NCBI GenBank assembly: GCA_036494465.1
Contig: DASXOJ010000267.1
Span: 18,110-82,109 of the forward strand
DNA from: CAJCJE01 sp036494465
GTDB lineage: Bacteria > Actinomycetota > Actinomycetes > Mycobacteriales > Pseudonocardiaceae
Direction: 5' to 3'
DNA length: 64,000 nt
The notes beneath the pieces are model-generated. The model was not told where the DNA came from and searched no databases. It saw only the letters and a list, made by a program, of their open reading frames with translations. How positions within the stretch are numbered: the stretch's first letter is position 1; every line of letters starts with the position of its first letter. The translations under genes and the position numbers were made by a program. Below, piece by piece: positions 16,012 to 24,684 of the stretch.

Positions 16012-16869
16012 TCAGAACAACACCGTGGCGTAGCGGCCGACCTCGCGGAAACCGATCTTGATGTACGCGGCCTTGGCAGGCATGTTGTAGCCGTTGAGGT
16101 ACAGGCTCGCCTTGCGACCCATGCCTCTGACCAGGCGATCCACCACGGTCGCTGTGCCATGTGTTGCCAGGCCCTGACCGCGTCGCGACGGGTGCACCCA
16201 GACGCCCTGGATCTGGCCGACCTTGCGGCACAGCGACCCGATCTCGGCCTTGAACACGACCTCGCCGTTCTCGAACCGGGCGAACGCGCGCCCCGCCGAA
16301 ATCAGTTCGGCCACCCGCGCCCGGTAGCTGGCGCCGCCGTCGTCGGCACACGGGTCGATGCCGATCTCCTCGATGAACATCGCGATCGCGGCAGGCAGGT
16401 AGCGGTCGAGCTCGTCGGGTCTGACCATCCGCACCTGCGGGTCGCTTTTCACCTCGGGCTGGCTGGACATGGCCATCAGCGGCTGGTCCGCGCGGACCTC
16501 ACGGGCCGGGCCCCAGTCCAGGGTCAGTTCCTCCCACAGCCCGAGCACCTGCTCGGCCGGGCCGACCAGCGACGAGCACATCCGGCCGCGCCGGACCGCG
16601 CGATCGGCGAAGGTGCGCAGCGCGGCTCTGTTGCCACTGAGCGGGACGAGATTGGGGCCCGCGAAACACAGGCCGTCCAGTCGGCTGCCTCGAATGGGTC
16701 GGTTGTCCGTGCCCCACATCTCACCGCCGAGCCGCCATGGCTGTAGACCAGCGGCTTCGACGCGGCAGGAGACCATGCACGAGGCGACCGGGTCGGCATC
16801 CAGCACGCTGCGGACCGCGAACAAATCGCGATCGTCGAGCAGGCGGGCACCACCGAGCCTCAGCACCAT
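16012..16869 (-). CDS. GNAT acetyltransferase with N-terminal DUF4081 domain
   Basis: 285 residues. The N-terminal half (about 1-140) matches the actinobacterial DUF4081 region. The C-terminal half is a GNAT domain, with the acetyl-CoA loop seen in GVWVHPSRRGQGLATHGTA followed by LYLNGYNMPAKAAYIKIGF. The same gene directly follows gcpE/ispG in Mycobacterium (Rv2867c), so position and architecture are conserved. Its substrate is unknown. A hairpin lies in the 118-bp gap between ispG and this gene. Confidence 0.88.
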   Translation of the reverse strand: MVLRLGGARLLDDRDLFAVRSVLDADPVASCMVSCRVEAAGLQPWRLGGEMWGTDNRPIRGSRLDGLCFAGPNLVPLSGNRAALRTFADRAVRRGRMCSSLVGPAEQVLGLWEELTLDWGPAREVRADQPLMAMSSQPEVKSDPQVRMVRPDELDRYLPAAIAMFIEEIGIDPCADDGGASYRARVAELISAGRAFARFENGEVVFKAEIGSLCRKVGQIQGVWVHPSRRGQGLATHGTATVVDRLVRGMGRKASLYLNGYNMPAKAAYIKIGFREVGRYATVLF

Positions 16870-16918
16870 TTCAGAGTGCCAGAACAGCCCCTGTCAACGC
16901 ACGACAGATCGCCGGGCT

Positions 16919-16958
16919 GGTGAATATTTTTATCAACGCGGAAGGCGCCTTATTCACC
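16919..16958. repeat. Inverted repeat with AT-rich segment between ispG and the GNAT gene
   Basis: GGTGAATA and TATTCACC are perfect 8-bp arms around a 24-nt spacer that includes an A/T run rare in this GC-rich window. It may be an attenuator after ispG or part of a promoter for the acetyltransferase gene. Confidence 0.6.
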
Positions 16959-16987
16959 ATGGCCCGGCCGATCCATCGACGCAAGAC

Positions 16988-18154
16988 TCAGGAGACACTG
17001 ACTACCGGGCTACCGGTGATGCTCTCGCCGGCCTCCTCGGCCGCCTCGGCGATGCGCATGGCCTCCTCGATCAGGGTCTCCACGATCTGGTGCTCCGGCA
17101 CGGTCTTGATCACTTCGCCATGCACGAAGATCTGGCCCTTGCCGTTGCCGGAAGCGACACCGAGGTCGGCTTCGCGCGCCTCGCCGGGGCCGTTCACGAC
17201 GCAGCCCATGACCGCGACCCGCAGCGGCACCTCCATGCCCTCCAGCCCCGCGGTGACCTCCTCGGCCAGCTTGTACACGTCGACCTGGGCCCGGCCGCAG
17301 GACGGGCAGGACACGATCTCCAGCTTGCGCGGGCGCAGGTTCAGCGACTGGAGGATCTGGTTGCCGACCTTGACCTCTTCCACCGGCGGCGCGGAGAGCG
17401 AGACCCGGATCGTGTCGCCGATGCCCTGGCGCAGCAGCGCGCCGAACGCGACCGCCGACTTGATGGTGCCCTGGAACGCCGGGCCCGCCTCGGTCACGCC
17501 GAGGTGCAGCGGGTATTCCGACTGCTCGGCGAGCAGTTCGTAGGCGCGGATCATCACGACCGGGTCGTTGTGCTTGACCGAGATCTTGATGTCGTGGAAG
17601 TCGTGCTCGGCGAACAGCGACGCCTCCCACAGCGCGGACTCGACCAGCGCTTCCGGCGTGGCCTTGCCGTACTTCTGCAACAGGCGCGGGTCCAGCGAAC
17701 CGGCGTTGACGCCGATCCGGATCGGCGTGCCGTGGTCCTTCGCGGCCTTCGCGATCTCCTTGACCTTGTCGTCGAACTTCTTGATGTTGCCCGGATTCAC
17801 GCGAACCGCGGCACACCCGGCCTCGATCGCGGCGAACACGTATTTCGGTTGGAAATGGATGTCGGCGATCACCGGGATCGACGACTTCTTGGCGATCGCG
17901 GGCAATGCCTCCGCGTCGTCCGCACTCGGACACGCCACCCGGACGATGTCGCACCCCGCCGCGGTCAGCTCGGCGATCTGCTGCAGCGTCGCGTTGACGT
18001 CTGCCGTCAACGTGGTGGTCATCGACTGGACCGAGATCGGATAGTCACTGCCCACGCCGACCGAACCAACCATGAGCTGGCGGGTCTTGCGGCGCTCGGC
18101 GAGCACCGGAGCAGGCAGAGCAGGCATTCCCAACAGGACGCCATCGGCGGCCAT
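16988..18154 (-). CDS. ispG: 4-hydroxy-3-methylbut-2-enyl diphosphate synthase (MEP pathway)
   Basis: 388 residues. ATG 18154 is chosen because GGAGGG lies 7 nt upstream; upstream GTG and ATG codons overlap that site. IspG is a 4Fe-4S enzyme catalysing the penultimate step of isoprenoid precursor synthesis. The TIM-barrel part includes IADIHFQPKYV and RVNPGNI. The C-terminal cluster ligands are in CPSCGR and GCVVNGPGE, the next-ligand region. It sits with rip and dxr, the latter an earlier enzyme of the same pathway. Confidence 0.96.
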   Translation of the reverse strand: MAADGVLLGMPALPAPVLAERRKTRQLMVGSVGVGSDYPISVQSMTTTLTADVNATLQQIAELTAAGCDIVRVACPSADDAEALPAIAKKSSIPVIADIHFQPKYVFAAIEAGCAAVRVNPGNIKKFDDKVKEIAKAAKDHGTPIRIGVNAGSLDPRLLQKYGKATPEALVESALWEASLFAEHDFHDIKISVKHNDPVVMIRAYELLAEQSEYPLHLGVTEAGPAFQGTIKSAVAFGALLRQGIGDTIRVSLSAPPVEEVKVGNQILQSLNLRPRKLEIVSCPSCGRAQVDVYKLAEEVTAGLEGMEVPLRVAVMGCVVNGPGEAREADLGVASGNGKGQIFVHGEVIKTVPEHQIVETLIEEAMRIAEAAEEAGESITGSPVVSVS

Positions 18155-18195
18155 GCGCATTCCCTCCACCGTTGTGTCAACCGGCGGCGCTGCTT

Positions 18196-19419
18196 CTAAC
18201 CGCCGAGTCGTATGGGGTTCACGATATCCGCGGTCACGCTCAACAGCACCATGGCACCGAACACGACTACGACCAGAACGGTCAGCGGAGCCAACTTGGT
18301 GTAGTCCACCGGGGACCCGATCGGCCTACCGCGCAGCGACCGGATCCAGTTGCGAATCCGCTCGTAGAAGGCCACCGCGATGTGCCCACCGTCCAACGGC
18401 AACAGCGGGAGCAGGTTGAACGCACCAAAGAAGAACTGCAAGCTCGCCAGCAGCAGCCAGAACAGCGACCAGGTGCCCGCCTCGACGGTCTGCCCACCCA
18501 GACGAGCGGCGCCGACAACACTCATCACACCATTGGGGTCACGCTGCCCCCCTGCGATGGAAGTCACCAAATTCGGGATCCGGCTGGGCAGCGACATGAG
18601 CCCGTCCCACACGCCGACGAACATCTGCCCGGTGTAGGCGAACGTGCCGCCGATGCCGCCGACCGCGCTGTAGGTGACGAAGTTGTTGTGTGTGACGCCG
18701 ATCGCACCGACAGCAGCGAGCTTCGGGTTCTGTGCGCCCTGTTGCGCGACGGGCACGCTCCGCACGGTCGCCACGTCGATGTTGACGGTGATGTCCTTGC
18801 CGTCCCGCTCGACCACGAACGGCGTGCTGCCGTGCAGCTGCTGCACGTCCTTGGTCACGTCGGACCAGGTCGGGGTCGCCTTGCCGTTGACAGAGACGAT
18901 CAGGTCGCCCGACTGGAGACCGGCCTGCTTGGCAGGCGCGGGCGCACCGGCCTGGCACGGCTCGTAGGTCATGGTCTTCACGTCGGCGATGTTCTGCGCG
19001 CAGGAGGCGACGCCGCTGATCTGCGGGGTGTCGTGCAGGTTGATCAGGCCGCTGGTGATGGCCATCACATACAGGATCACGAAGCCCAGGATGAAGTGCG
19101 TCACCGAGCCGGACACCAGCACGACGAAGCGCTTCCACACCGGGTAGCGCCACATGGCGCGCGGCGACTCCTCCGGGGTGACCTCGTCCAGCGCGGTCAT
19201 GCCCGCGATGTCGCAGAAGCCACCCGCCGGGATGACCTTGAGGCCGTACTCGGTCTCACCGCGCCGGAAGGAGAACACCTTCGGCCCGAAGCCGATGAAG
19301 TACCTGCGGACCTTCATGCCGAAGGCCTTCGCGGTGAGCATGTGCCCTGCCTCGTGCAGTGCCACCGCCAAGCCGATACCGAGGGCGAAGAGCACCACAC
19401 CGATGATGTAGGCGAGCAC
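18196..19419 (-). CDS. rip: Site-2 intramembrane zinc protease (Rip1/RseP)
   Basis: A 407-residue polytopic membrane protease. The zinc motif HEAGH is at 22-26 in the first helix, and the C-terminal partner motif is NLLPLLPLDGGH. A PDZ domain lies between (about 150-210, with SGDLIVSVNG). By family knowledge it cleaves anti-sigma factors within the membrane after a first cut, linking envelope stress to transcription. Position between ispG and dxr is as in Mycobacterium (Rv2869c). Confidence 0.95.
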   Translation of the reverse strand: MLAYIIGVVLFALGIGLAVALHEAGHMLTAKAFGMKVRRYFIGFGPKVFSFRRGETEYGLKVIPAGGFCDIAGMTALDEVTPEESPRAMWRYPVWKRFVVLVSGSVTHFILGFVILYVMAITSGLINLHDTPQISGVASCAQNIADVKTMTYEPCQAGAPAPAKQAGLQSGDLIVSVNGKATPTWSDVTKDVQQLHGSTPFVVERDGKDITVNIDVATVRSVPVAQQGAQNPKLAAVGAIGVTHNNFVTYSAVGGIGGTFAYTGQMFVGVWDGLMSLPSRIPNLVTSIAGGQRDPNGVMSVVGAARLGGQTVEAGTWSLFWLLLASLQFFFGAFNLLPLLPLDGGHIAVAFYERIRNWIRSLRGRPIGSPVDYTKLAPLTVLVVVVFGAMVLLSVTADIVNPIRLGG

Positions 19420-19475
19420 GGGTTTCCCTTTCCTAGGCTTTCTTTTCGCTCAGTTCGACCGGCCGCTCAGCTCGA

Positions 19476-20729
19476 TCAACCGATGTGCTCGGCTGCCCGC
19501 GCTCGCGCCCACCGCTGTGCGGCGACGACCTCGTCGATGTCCGCTGGTTCCCCGCTCCACTCGGCGGCGCCCTCGTCGAGCACCGCCTTGATGGTGTCCA
19601 CGATGCCGGTGAACGCGAGCCTGCCGTCGACGAACGCGCCGACCGCCTCCTCGTTCGCCGCGTTGAACACCGCGGGCAGGCTGCCGCCCGCGACGCCTGC
19701 CGCGATCGCCAGCGACACGGCCGGGAAGTTCTCATGGTCGAGCGGCTCGAACGTCCACGCCTGCGCCTGGCTGAAATCACAGGCGGGCGCGATGTCCACC
19801 AGCCGCTCCGGCCAGCTCAGCGCCAGCGCGATCGGGATCTTCATGGTCGGCGGGCTGGCCTGCGCGATGGTGGAGCCGTCCGCGAAGGTGACCATCGAGT
19901 GCACGATCGACTGCGGGTGCACCACGACGCCGATCCGCTCGTAGGGCACCCCGAACAACAGATGCGCCTCGATCACTTCGAGGCCCTTGTTGACCAGGGT
20001 CGCCGAGTTGATGGTGATCAACTGCCCCATCGACCAGGTCGGGTGCTTGAGCGCGTCGGCGACGGTGACCTCCGCAAGCTCCGCGCGGTTGCGGCCGCGG
20101 AAAGGTCCGCCGGACGCGGTCACCACGAGCTTCGCGACGTCGGCGGCGCGACCCGCGCGCAGGCACTGCGCCAGCGCGGAGTGCTCGGAGTCGACCGGCA
20201 CGATCTGATCCGGCGCCGCAGCGCGCAGCACCAGCGGCCCGCCCGCGATCAGCGACTCCTTGTTGGCCAGCGCCAGCCGCGCGCCGGTGGCCAGCGCGGA
20301 GAGGGTCGCGGCCAGGCCCTGGTCGCCGTCGATGCCGTTGAGCACGACGTCGGCCGGGGTGGTCTCGATCAGCTCGCGCACGGAATCCGGCCCGACCAGC
20401 ACGCGCGGCACGGCGTAGTCGCTCGACCCCAGCCCGCGTCGATCGGCCTCGGCCCGCAGCGCGTCCAGGAAGTCCTGTGAGTTGCCCGCCCGCGAGATGG
20501 CGATCACCGAAATGCCGAACCGCAGCACCTGCTCGGCGAGTTGCCGCAGGTCACGGCCGCCTGCCGCGATCCCGGCGACACCGAAGGCGTCCGGGTTGAC
20601 TTCGATGACGTCCAGCGCCTGGGTGCCGATCGACCCCGTCGAACCCAGGATCAGCACAGACTTCCGGCCCGGATTCGATGCGGTGGCGATACCGGCCGGA
20701 GCCGGCTCGACTGTGCTGGCGAGTTTCAT
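19476..20729 (-). CDS. dxr: 1-deoxy-D-xylulose 5-phosphate reductoisomerase
   Basis: A 417-residue NADPH enzyme making MEP, the first committed step of the non-mevalonate isoprenoid route and the target of fosmidomycin. Seen are the nucleotide motif ILGSTGSIGTQ (about 27-37), NGIDGDQGL, NKESLIAGG and the metal/substrate region PVDSEHSA, then SGGPFRGRNR. ATG 20729 is preceded by GGAGC. The first 22 residues are a non-conserved extension. Confidence 0.96.
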   Translation of the reverse strand: MKLASTVEPAPAGIATASNPGRKSVLILGSTGSIGTQALDVIEVNPDAFGVAGIAAGGRDLRQLAEQVLRFGISVIAISRAGNSQDFLDALRAEADRRGLGSSDYAVPRVLVGPDSVRELIETTPADVVLNGIDGDQGLAATLSALATGARLALANKESLIAGGPLVLRAAAPDQIVPVDSEHSALAQCLRAGRAADVAKLVVTASGGPFRGRNRAELAEVTVADALKHPTWSMGQLITINSATLVNKGLEVIEAHLLFGVPYERIGVVVHPQSIVHSMVTFADGSTIAQASPPTMKIPIALALSWPERLVDIAPACDFSQAQAWTFEPLDHENFPAVSLAIAAGVAGGSLPAVFNAANEEAVGAFVDGRLAFTGIVDTIKAVLDEGAAEWSGEPADIDEVVAAQRWARARAAEHIG

Positions 20730-20827
20730 CGGGCTCCATTGTTGCCGAACAACCTCAACCGAGCGTAAGGACCGCCCGAAAGAACCCCTGCTGAACGAAA
20801 CCTTTCAGGTAACGAATCGATAACGAG

Positions 20828-20852
20828 GCATGCCGGTTCGCGGTTGGGGTAC
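20828..20852 (+). promoter_or_regulatory. Possible SigB/SigF-type stress promoter
   Basis: GCAT at 20828-20831 and GGGTAC at 20847-20852, 15 nt apart, fit the loose stress-sigma pattern GNNT-N14-16-GGGTAC used by Streptomyces SigB-type factors. The next gene is a GlsB/YmgE-type stress protein, which fits, but the -35 pattern is weak. Confidence 0.45.
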
Positions 20853-20914
20853 ATCTTCGACAGTAGGTCGTCCCGGGACTCGACCCGGACGGCGCACAAC
20901 CTTGTGAGGTACTG

Positions 20915-21187
20915 ATGGGATTCCTCGGTTGGATCGTGCTCGGCCTGATCGTCGGTGCGCTCGCGAAACTGGTCATGCCCGGCCGCGACGGCGGCGGGAT
21001 CATCCTGACCATGCTGCTGGGCATCGTCGGCGCGATCGTCGGCGGCATCATCGGCAAGTACGTCTTCCACACCGACCTTGGCGGCTTCTTCAACCTGCGC
21101 ACGTGGGTGCTGGGCCTCGTCGGCTCCCTCGTCGTGCTCGGCATCTACCGCCTGATCCGCGGCAACCGGAGCGCCGTCCGACGATGA
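20915..21187 (+). CDS. GlsB/YeaQ/YmgE-family small membrane protein
   Basis: 90 residues with three hydrophobic segments (about 4-20, 29-48 and 63-80) and the family signature GWIVLGLIVGALAK followed by a Gly-rich helix. Pfam calls this the transglycosylase-associated family. Members are stress-induced in several bacteria, but their mechanism is unknown. It ends just before a strong terminator, so it is probably a single-gene unit. Confidence 0.9.
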   Translation: MGFLGWIVLGLIVGALAKLVMPGRDGGGIILTMLLGIVGAIVGGIIGKYVFHTDLGGFFNLRTWVLGLVGSLVVLGIYRLIRGNRSAVRR

Positions 21188-21196
21188 CCTGAACCA

Positions 21197-21239
21197 CGAA
21201 CCGGCGCGCCGCCCTCGCTGCGGCGCGCCGGTTCGTTTG
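21197..21239 (+). terminator. Rho-independent terminator after the GlsB-family gene
   Basis: A perfect 16-bp stem (CGAACCGGCGCGCCGC with its complement) over a 7-nt loop, followed by TTTGT, 9 nt after the stop codon. Confidence 0.85.
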
Positions 21240-21296
21240 TGCGACGATACGGTCGGAGAACGTCGATCAACCGTGTGGTGAGGGAGCGTGGCAGTC

Positions 21297-21581
21297 GTGG
21301 CCTCGACCGACCTGGAGCACAAGTCCGAGACCGGACACGAGGTCGTGCACGGCTCCGTCAGCCCGCAGGACGAGCCCTCCGCCGAGTGGGGCTGGCACGG
21401 CAGCTTCCCGCGCGGTCGCCAGATCGCAGGCTGGTTCGCGGCGGTGGCCTGCTTCCTGATGCTGATCGGCAACCAGATCGGGCACGTCGAGGACATCTAC
21501 CTGATCATCACCGGCGTGGTCCTGGTCCTGTTGCTGATCCGGGACCTCAACAAGCGCCGCAACCCGTGGCGTCGCGGCTGA
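21297..21581 (+). CDS. DUF2631 small membrane protein
   Basis: 94 residues from GTG 21297; GTG 21288 is also possible, but AGGGAG ends only 1 nt before it. The conserved pattern PSAEWGWHG is followed by two hydrophobic helices joined by a short loop with GNQIGHVED, as in the actinobacterial DUF2631 family (Rv2876-like). Function is unknown. The 3' end overlaps a decayed minus-strand gene by a few bases. Confidence 0.8.
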   Translation: MASTDLEHKSETGHEVVHGSVSPQDEPSAEWGWHGSFPRGRQIAGWFAAVACFLMLIGNQIGHVEDIYLIITGVVLVLLLIRDLNKRRNPWRRG

Positions 21582-21708
21582 GCGAGCGGGCCGCTTCGGC
21601 CAGCAACTCGTAGGAGCGAACCCGGCGCGACTGGTCGTAGACCATCAGTTCGGTGGCTCCGCACAACCCAGCCATCTGTTCGCGCACTCGTTCCGGCGAC
21701 GTCAGTCG
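21577..21708 (-). pseudogene. C-terminal remnant of an LLM-class flavin oxidoreductase
   Basis: About 43 codons read RLTSPERVREQMAGL, then ATELMVYDQSRRVRSYELLAE. This is the characteristic end of luciferase-like F420/FMN monooxygenases, where a PeeV motif is followed by a DELMV strand and a final RSYELLAE helix. The rest of the gene is absent: upstream is the rlmN stop at 21711. There is no start codon and no other part of the family, so it is a decayed fragment. Confidence 0.65.
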
Positions 21709-21710
21709 AC

Positions 21711-22829
21711 TCAGCCTTCGGCGGCGAGCTGGCCACAGGCCGCCGCGATCTCCCGGCCGCGGGTGTCCCGCACCGTGCAGGCAACGCCCTGCTCGTTGAC
21801 CCTGCGCACGAACTCCCGCTCGACCGGCTTCGGGCTGGCATCCCACTCGCTGCCCGGCGTCGGGTTCAGCGGGATCACGTTCACGTGCACCAGCTGACCG
21901 AGATACCGGTGCAGCAGCCTGCCGAGCAGATCCGCCCGCCACGGCTGGTCGTTCACGTCGCGGATCAGCGCGTACTCGATGGACACCCGCCGCCCGGTGG
22001 TACTCGCGTAGTGCTTGGCCGCGTCGAGCACCTCGGCGACCTTCCACCGGTTGTTCACCGGCACCAGGGTGTCGCGCAGCTCGTCGTCCGGGGTGTGCAG
22101 CGACACCGCGAGCCGCACCTGCAAGCCCTCGTCGGCCAGCTTGTGGATGGCGGGCACCAGGCCGACCGTGGACACGGTCACCGAGCGCTGCGAGATACCA
22201 AGGCCCTCCGGCGCCGGGTCGGTGATCCGGTGCACGGCGGCCAGCACCCGCTTGTAGTTGGCCAGCGGCTCGCCCATACCCATGAAGACCACATTGGACA
22301 GTCGCCCCGGAGCCCCGTCCGGCCCGGGCAGCTCACCGTCCCGCATGGCCGCGGCGGCAGAACGCACCTGCTCCACGATCTCCGCGGTGGACAGGTTGCG
22401 GTCCAGTCCGCCCTGACCGGTCGCGCAGAACGGGCACGCCATGCCGCAGCCGGCCTGACTGGACACGCACACCGTGGCCCGGTCCGGGTAGCGCATCAGC
22501 ACGCTCTCCAGCAGCGTGCCGTCGTGCGCGCGCCACAGCGTCTTGCGGGTGCTGCCGTCGTCACAGGCGATGTGCCGGATCGTGGTCAGCAACGGTGGGA
22601 GCAGCTCGCCCGCGAGCTTGTCGCGGCTCGCCGCCGGGATGTCGGTCATCGCGGCCGGGTCCGCGTTCAGCCGGGCGAAGTAGTGGTGCGAGAGCTGCTT
22701 GGCCCGGAACGGCTTCTCACCGAGGGTGGCGACCGCCTCGGCACGCTCGGCCGAGGTGAGGTCGGCGAGGTGACGTGGCGGCAGGCCACGCCGAGGGGCA
22801 TCAAAGACAAGAGGGAGCGACGACGACAT
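21711..22829 (-). CDS. rlmN: Dual-specificity 23S rRNA/tRNA adenine-C2 methyltransferase
   Basis: 372 residues from ATG 22829, which follows AAGGAACT. RlmN is a radical-SAM enzyme methylating A2503 of 23S rRNA and A37 of some tRNAs. The radical-SAM cluster C128-C132-C135 is in CGMACPFCATG, followed by VFMGMGEPL. The methyl-carrying cysteine region lies near the C-terminus in ACTVRDTRG. The longer upstream ORF lacks a ribosome site. Confidence 0.95.
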   Translation of the reverse strand: MSSSLPLVFDAPRRGLPPRHLADLTSAERAEAVATLGEKPFRAKQLSHHYFARLNADPAAMTDIPAASRDKLAGELLPPLLTTIRHIACDDGSTRKTLWRAHDGTLLESVLMRYPDRATVCVSSQAGCGMACPFCATGQGGLDRNLSTAEIVEQVRSAAAAMRDGELPGPDGAPGRLSNVVFMGMGEPLANYKRVLAAVHRITDPAPEGLGISQRSVTVSTVGLVPAIHKLADEGLQVRLAVSLHTPDDELRDTLVPVNNRWKVAEVLDAAKHYASTTGRRVSIEYALIRDVNDQPWRADLLGRLLHRYLGQLVHVNVIPLNPTPGSEWDASPKPVEREFVRRVNEQGVACTVRDTRGREIAAACGQLAAEG

Positions 22830-22970
22830 AGTTCCTTGATTGTCCCACGTGTCGCGAGCGCGGCAGTGTCCTGGCCAGCACGGCCGTGACCAGGCAAACA
22901 CCGATCTCAGCCCAGAGCGTGACGCGCGCCGCAGTACCGAGGCCGGACGACGAACGACCACTGAGACCCG

Positions 22971-23009
22971 TATCGCAAACGTTGCATCGCGATAGGTTCC
23001 GATATATCG
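22971..23009. promoter_or_regulatory. Cluster of CGATA/TATCG half-sites (candidate PadR operator)
   Basis: Four copies of the same 5-bp half-site occur in 39 bp: TATCG at 22971, CGATA at 22990, CGATA at 23000 and TATCG at 23005. The last two form the perfect palindrome CGATATATCG. The cluster is 60-95 bp before the PadR-family gene; such regulators usually repress their own promoter. Confidence 0.6.
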
Positions 23010-23066
23010 TTAGCGTCAGCAAGGCGGTAACAGCCGTCATGCCTACCTGAAACGGAGATATCAGCC

Positions 23067-23966
23067 ATGAGTAACAATCCATTCGATCCAGGCGCCCAGT
23101 CCTGGGACAACCCCTTCAGCGACATGCGGAGGGCGTTCCGCGAACGCATCCGCGAAGGACGCGGCCACCGGCACGATCACGATGAGCACGGCGGTCGCGG
23201 ACACCACCACGGCGAGCATGGCGGTCGCGGCTTCGGCCCCGGCGGTTTCGGCCCGCGCGGCGTTGGCGACTTCGCCCAGCACGCCGGCCCGGTCGGCCCG
23301 CCAGAGGGCCTGCCCGGCTTCCCGCACCGTCCCGGTTTCGGCGGCCCTGGTTTCGGCGGTCCCGGTTTCGGTGGCCCCGGCTTCCCCTTCGGGCCCGGTT
23401 TCGGTCCTGGCGGGCGCGGCGGCCGGCGCGGTGAGCGTCGGGGCGGCGGTCACGGTCGTGGCCGGGCGCGTCGCGGCAACGTGCGCAACGCCGTGCTGAT
23501 CCTGCTCAACGAGAAGCCCATGCACGGCTACGAGATCATCAAGGAAATCGCGAGCCGCAGCGGCGGTTGGTGGCGCCCGAGCCCCGGCTCGGTCTACCCG
23601 ACCCTCCAGTTGCTGGCCGACGAGGGCCTGATCGTCACCCAACAGACCGACGACAGCGGCAAGCGGCTGTACGCAATCACTGACGAGGGCAAGGCCGAAG
23701 CGGCCAAGCTCGACAAGACCCCGCCGTGGGAGCAGGCCGCAGGCGACGTCGACGCAGGCGACGTGGCGCTGCGCGAAGCCCTGATGAGCCTGATGGACGC
23801 GGCTCGCCAGGTCGCCAATGTGGCCGGTCCGGAGTTGAAGACCAAGGCCACCAAGCTGATCACCGACACCCGTCGCGAGCTGTACCTGATCCTCGCCGAC
23901 GCGGACCCCGCAGGCGCCGAAGAAGACACCGCGGAGGCTGAATCCGACGACACCGACGAGTCGTGA
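23067..23966 (+). CDS. PadR-family transcriptional regulator with long His/Gly-rich N-terminal tail
   Basis: 299 residues, much longer than a typical PadR protein. Residues 30-55 are His/Asp/Glu/Gly-rich, residues 56-130 are made of Phe-Gly-Pro repeats (PGFGGPGFGG), and an Arg/Gly patch follows. The winged-helix domain (about 135-215) reads RNAVLILLNEKPMHGYEIIKE, then PSPGSVYPTLQLLADEGL, the PadR core. A helical dimer region and an acidic tail end the protein. ATG 23067 follows GGAGATATC. The tail may sense metals or phase-separate (inference); similar tails exist in other actinobacterial PadR proteins. Confidence 0.9.
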   Translation: MSNNPFDPGAQSWDNPFSDMRRAFRERIREGRGHRHDHDEHGGRGHHHGEHGGRGFGPGGFGPRGVGDFAQHAGPVGPPEGLPGFPHRPGFGGPGFGGPGFGGPGFPFGPGFGPGGRGGRRGERRGGGHGRGRARRGNVRNAVLILLNEKPMHGYEIIKEIASRSGGWWRPSPGSVYPTLQLLADEGLIVTQQTDDSGKRLYAITDEGKAEAAKLDKTPPWEQAAGDVDAGDVALREALMSLMDAARQVANVAGPELKTKATKLITDTRRELYLILADADPAGAEEDTAEAESDDTDES

Positions 23967-23969
23967 TGC

Positions 23970-24683
23970 CTAGCCCGGCAGCAGTATCCCGGTCGGTTTC
24001 TCCCGGACATGGATCCGGTAGCCGACCGGGATGCTCAGCCCGGTGGCCTCGGCGATAGCCCGTTCGGCAACCCGCTCGGAGAACTCGATGCGCAACACCG
24101 AAGCCAGGCTCGCGGCATCCGCGAACCGCCACTCGGTGAGCACCTTCCGGCAGCGGAAGCCCTGCTCGGCGAAGAACGCCTCGACGTCCGCCAGGTCGTA
24201 GCTGGGAAGATCGGCCCGCATCCAGTCGCCGTAGGGCGCGCGCCCGACATCGAGATCCACGATGGCCAGCGCCCCGCCCGCCCGCAGCGCCCGATCCGCT
24301 TCCGCCATCCCAGGCTCACAGCCGCGCCCGAAGAAATACGCGGTGCGCGCGTGCACCAGGTCGACACTCGCATCCGGAACCGGTAGCCGTCCGGCGCCAC
24401 CGGGTAGCACCGAGACGTTGGCCAACCCGGCGACGCGATCCCGGGCCCTGCGCACCAGCGGCCGATGCGGTTCCACCCCCAGCACGGAGCGCGCGGCGGC
24501 GGCGAACACCGGCAGGTGAAAGCCGTCGCCGCAGCCGACGTCCAGCACATCCCGCCCGGCCCAGTCACATTCCGCGCGCAACGCCGCCCAGATCGCGCCA
24601 TGTACGTCCTGCGCGCGGTTCTCGATCTCGTAGATCTCCGGCCAGTACCAGATGTTCGGGCTGGGCAGGGTGGGTTCGGCCAT
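23970..24683 (-). CDS. Class I SAM-dependent methyltransferase
   Basis: 237 residues with the Rossmann motif I VLDVGCGDGFHL (about 46-57), an acidic residue ending strand 2 in LGVEPHR, and motif IV region DLVHARTAYFF. The substrate is not evident. It starts 1 nt after the cdsA stop codon, so it is probably co-transcribed with cdsA, and it ends 3 nt from the convergent PadR gene. Confidence 0.85.
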   Translation of the reverse strand: MAEPTLPSPNIWYWPEIYEIENRAQDVHGAIWAALRAECDWAGRDVLDVGCGDGFHLPVFAAAARSVLGVEPHRPLVRRARDRVAGLANVSVLPGGAGRLPVPDASVDLVHARTAYFFGRGCEPGMAEADRALRAGGALAIVDLDVGRAPYGDWMRADLPSYDLADVEAFFAEQGFRCRKVLTEWRFADAASLASVLRIEFSERVAERAIAEATGLSIPVGYRIHVREKPTGILLPG

Positions 24684-24684
24684 C

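Noticed and set aside
18170..18180. TTGACA just upstream of ispG as a -35 box
   Set aside because: It lies too close to the start codon for a -10 element and start site to fit.
18172..19944. 590-codon plus-strand open frame opposite rip and dxr
   Set aside because: No domain, shadow composition, and the minus strand carries two clear conserved genes.
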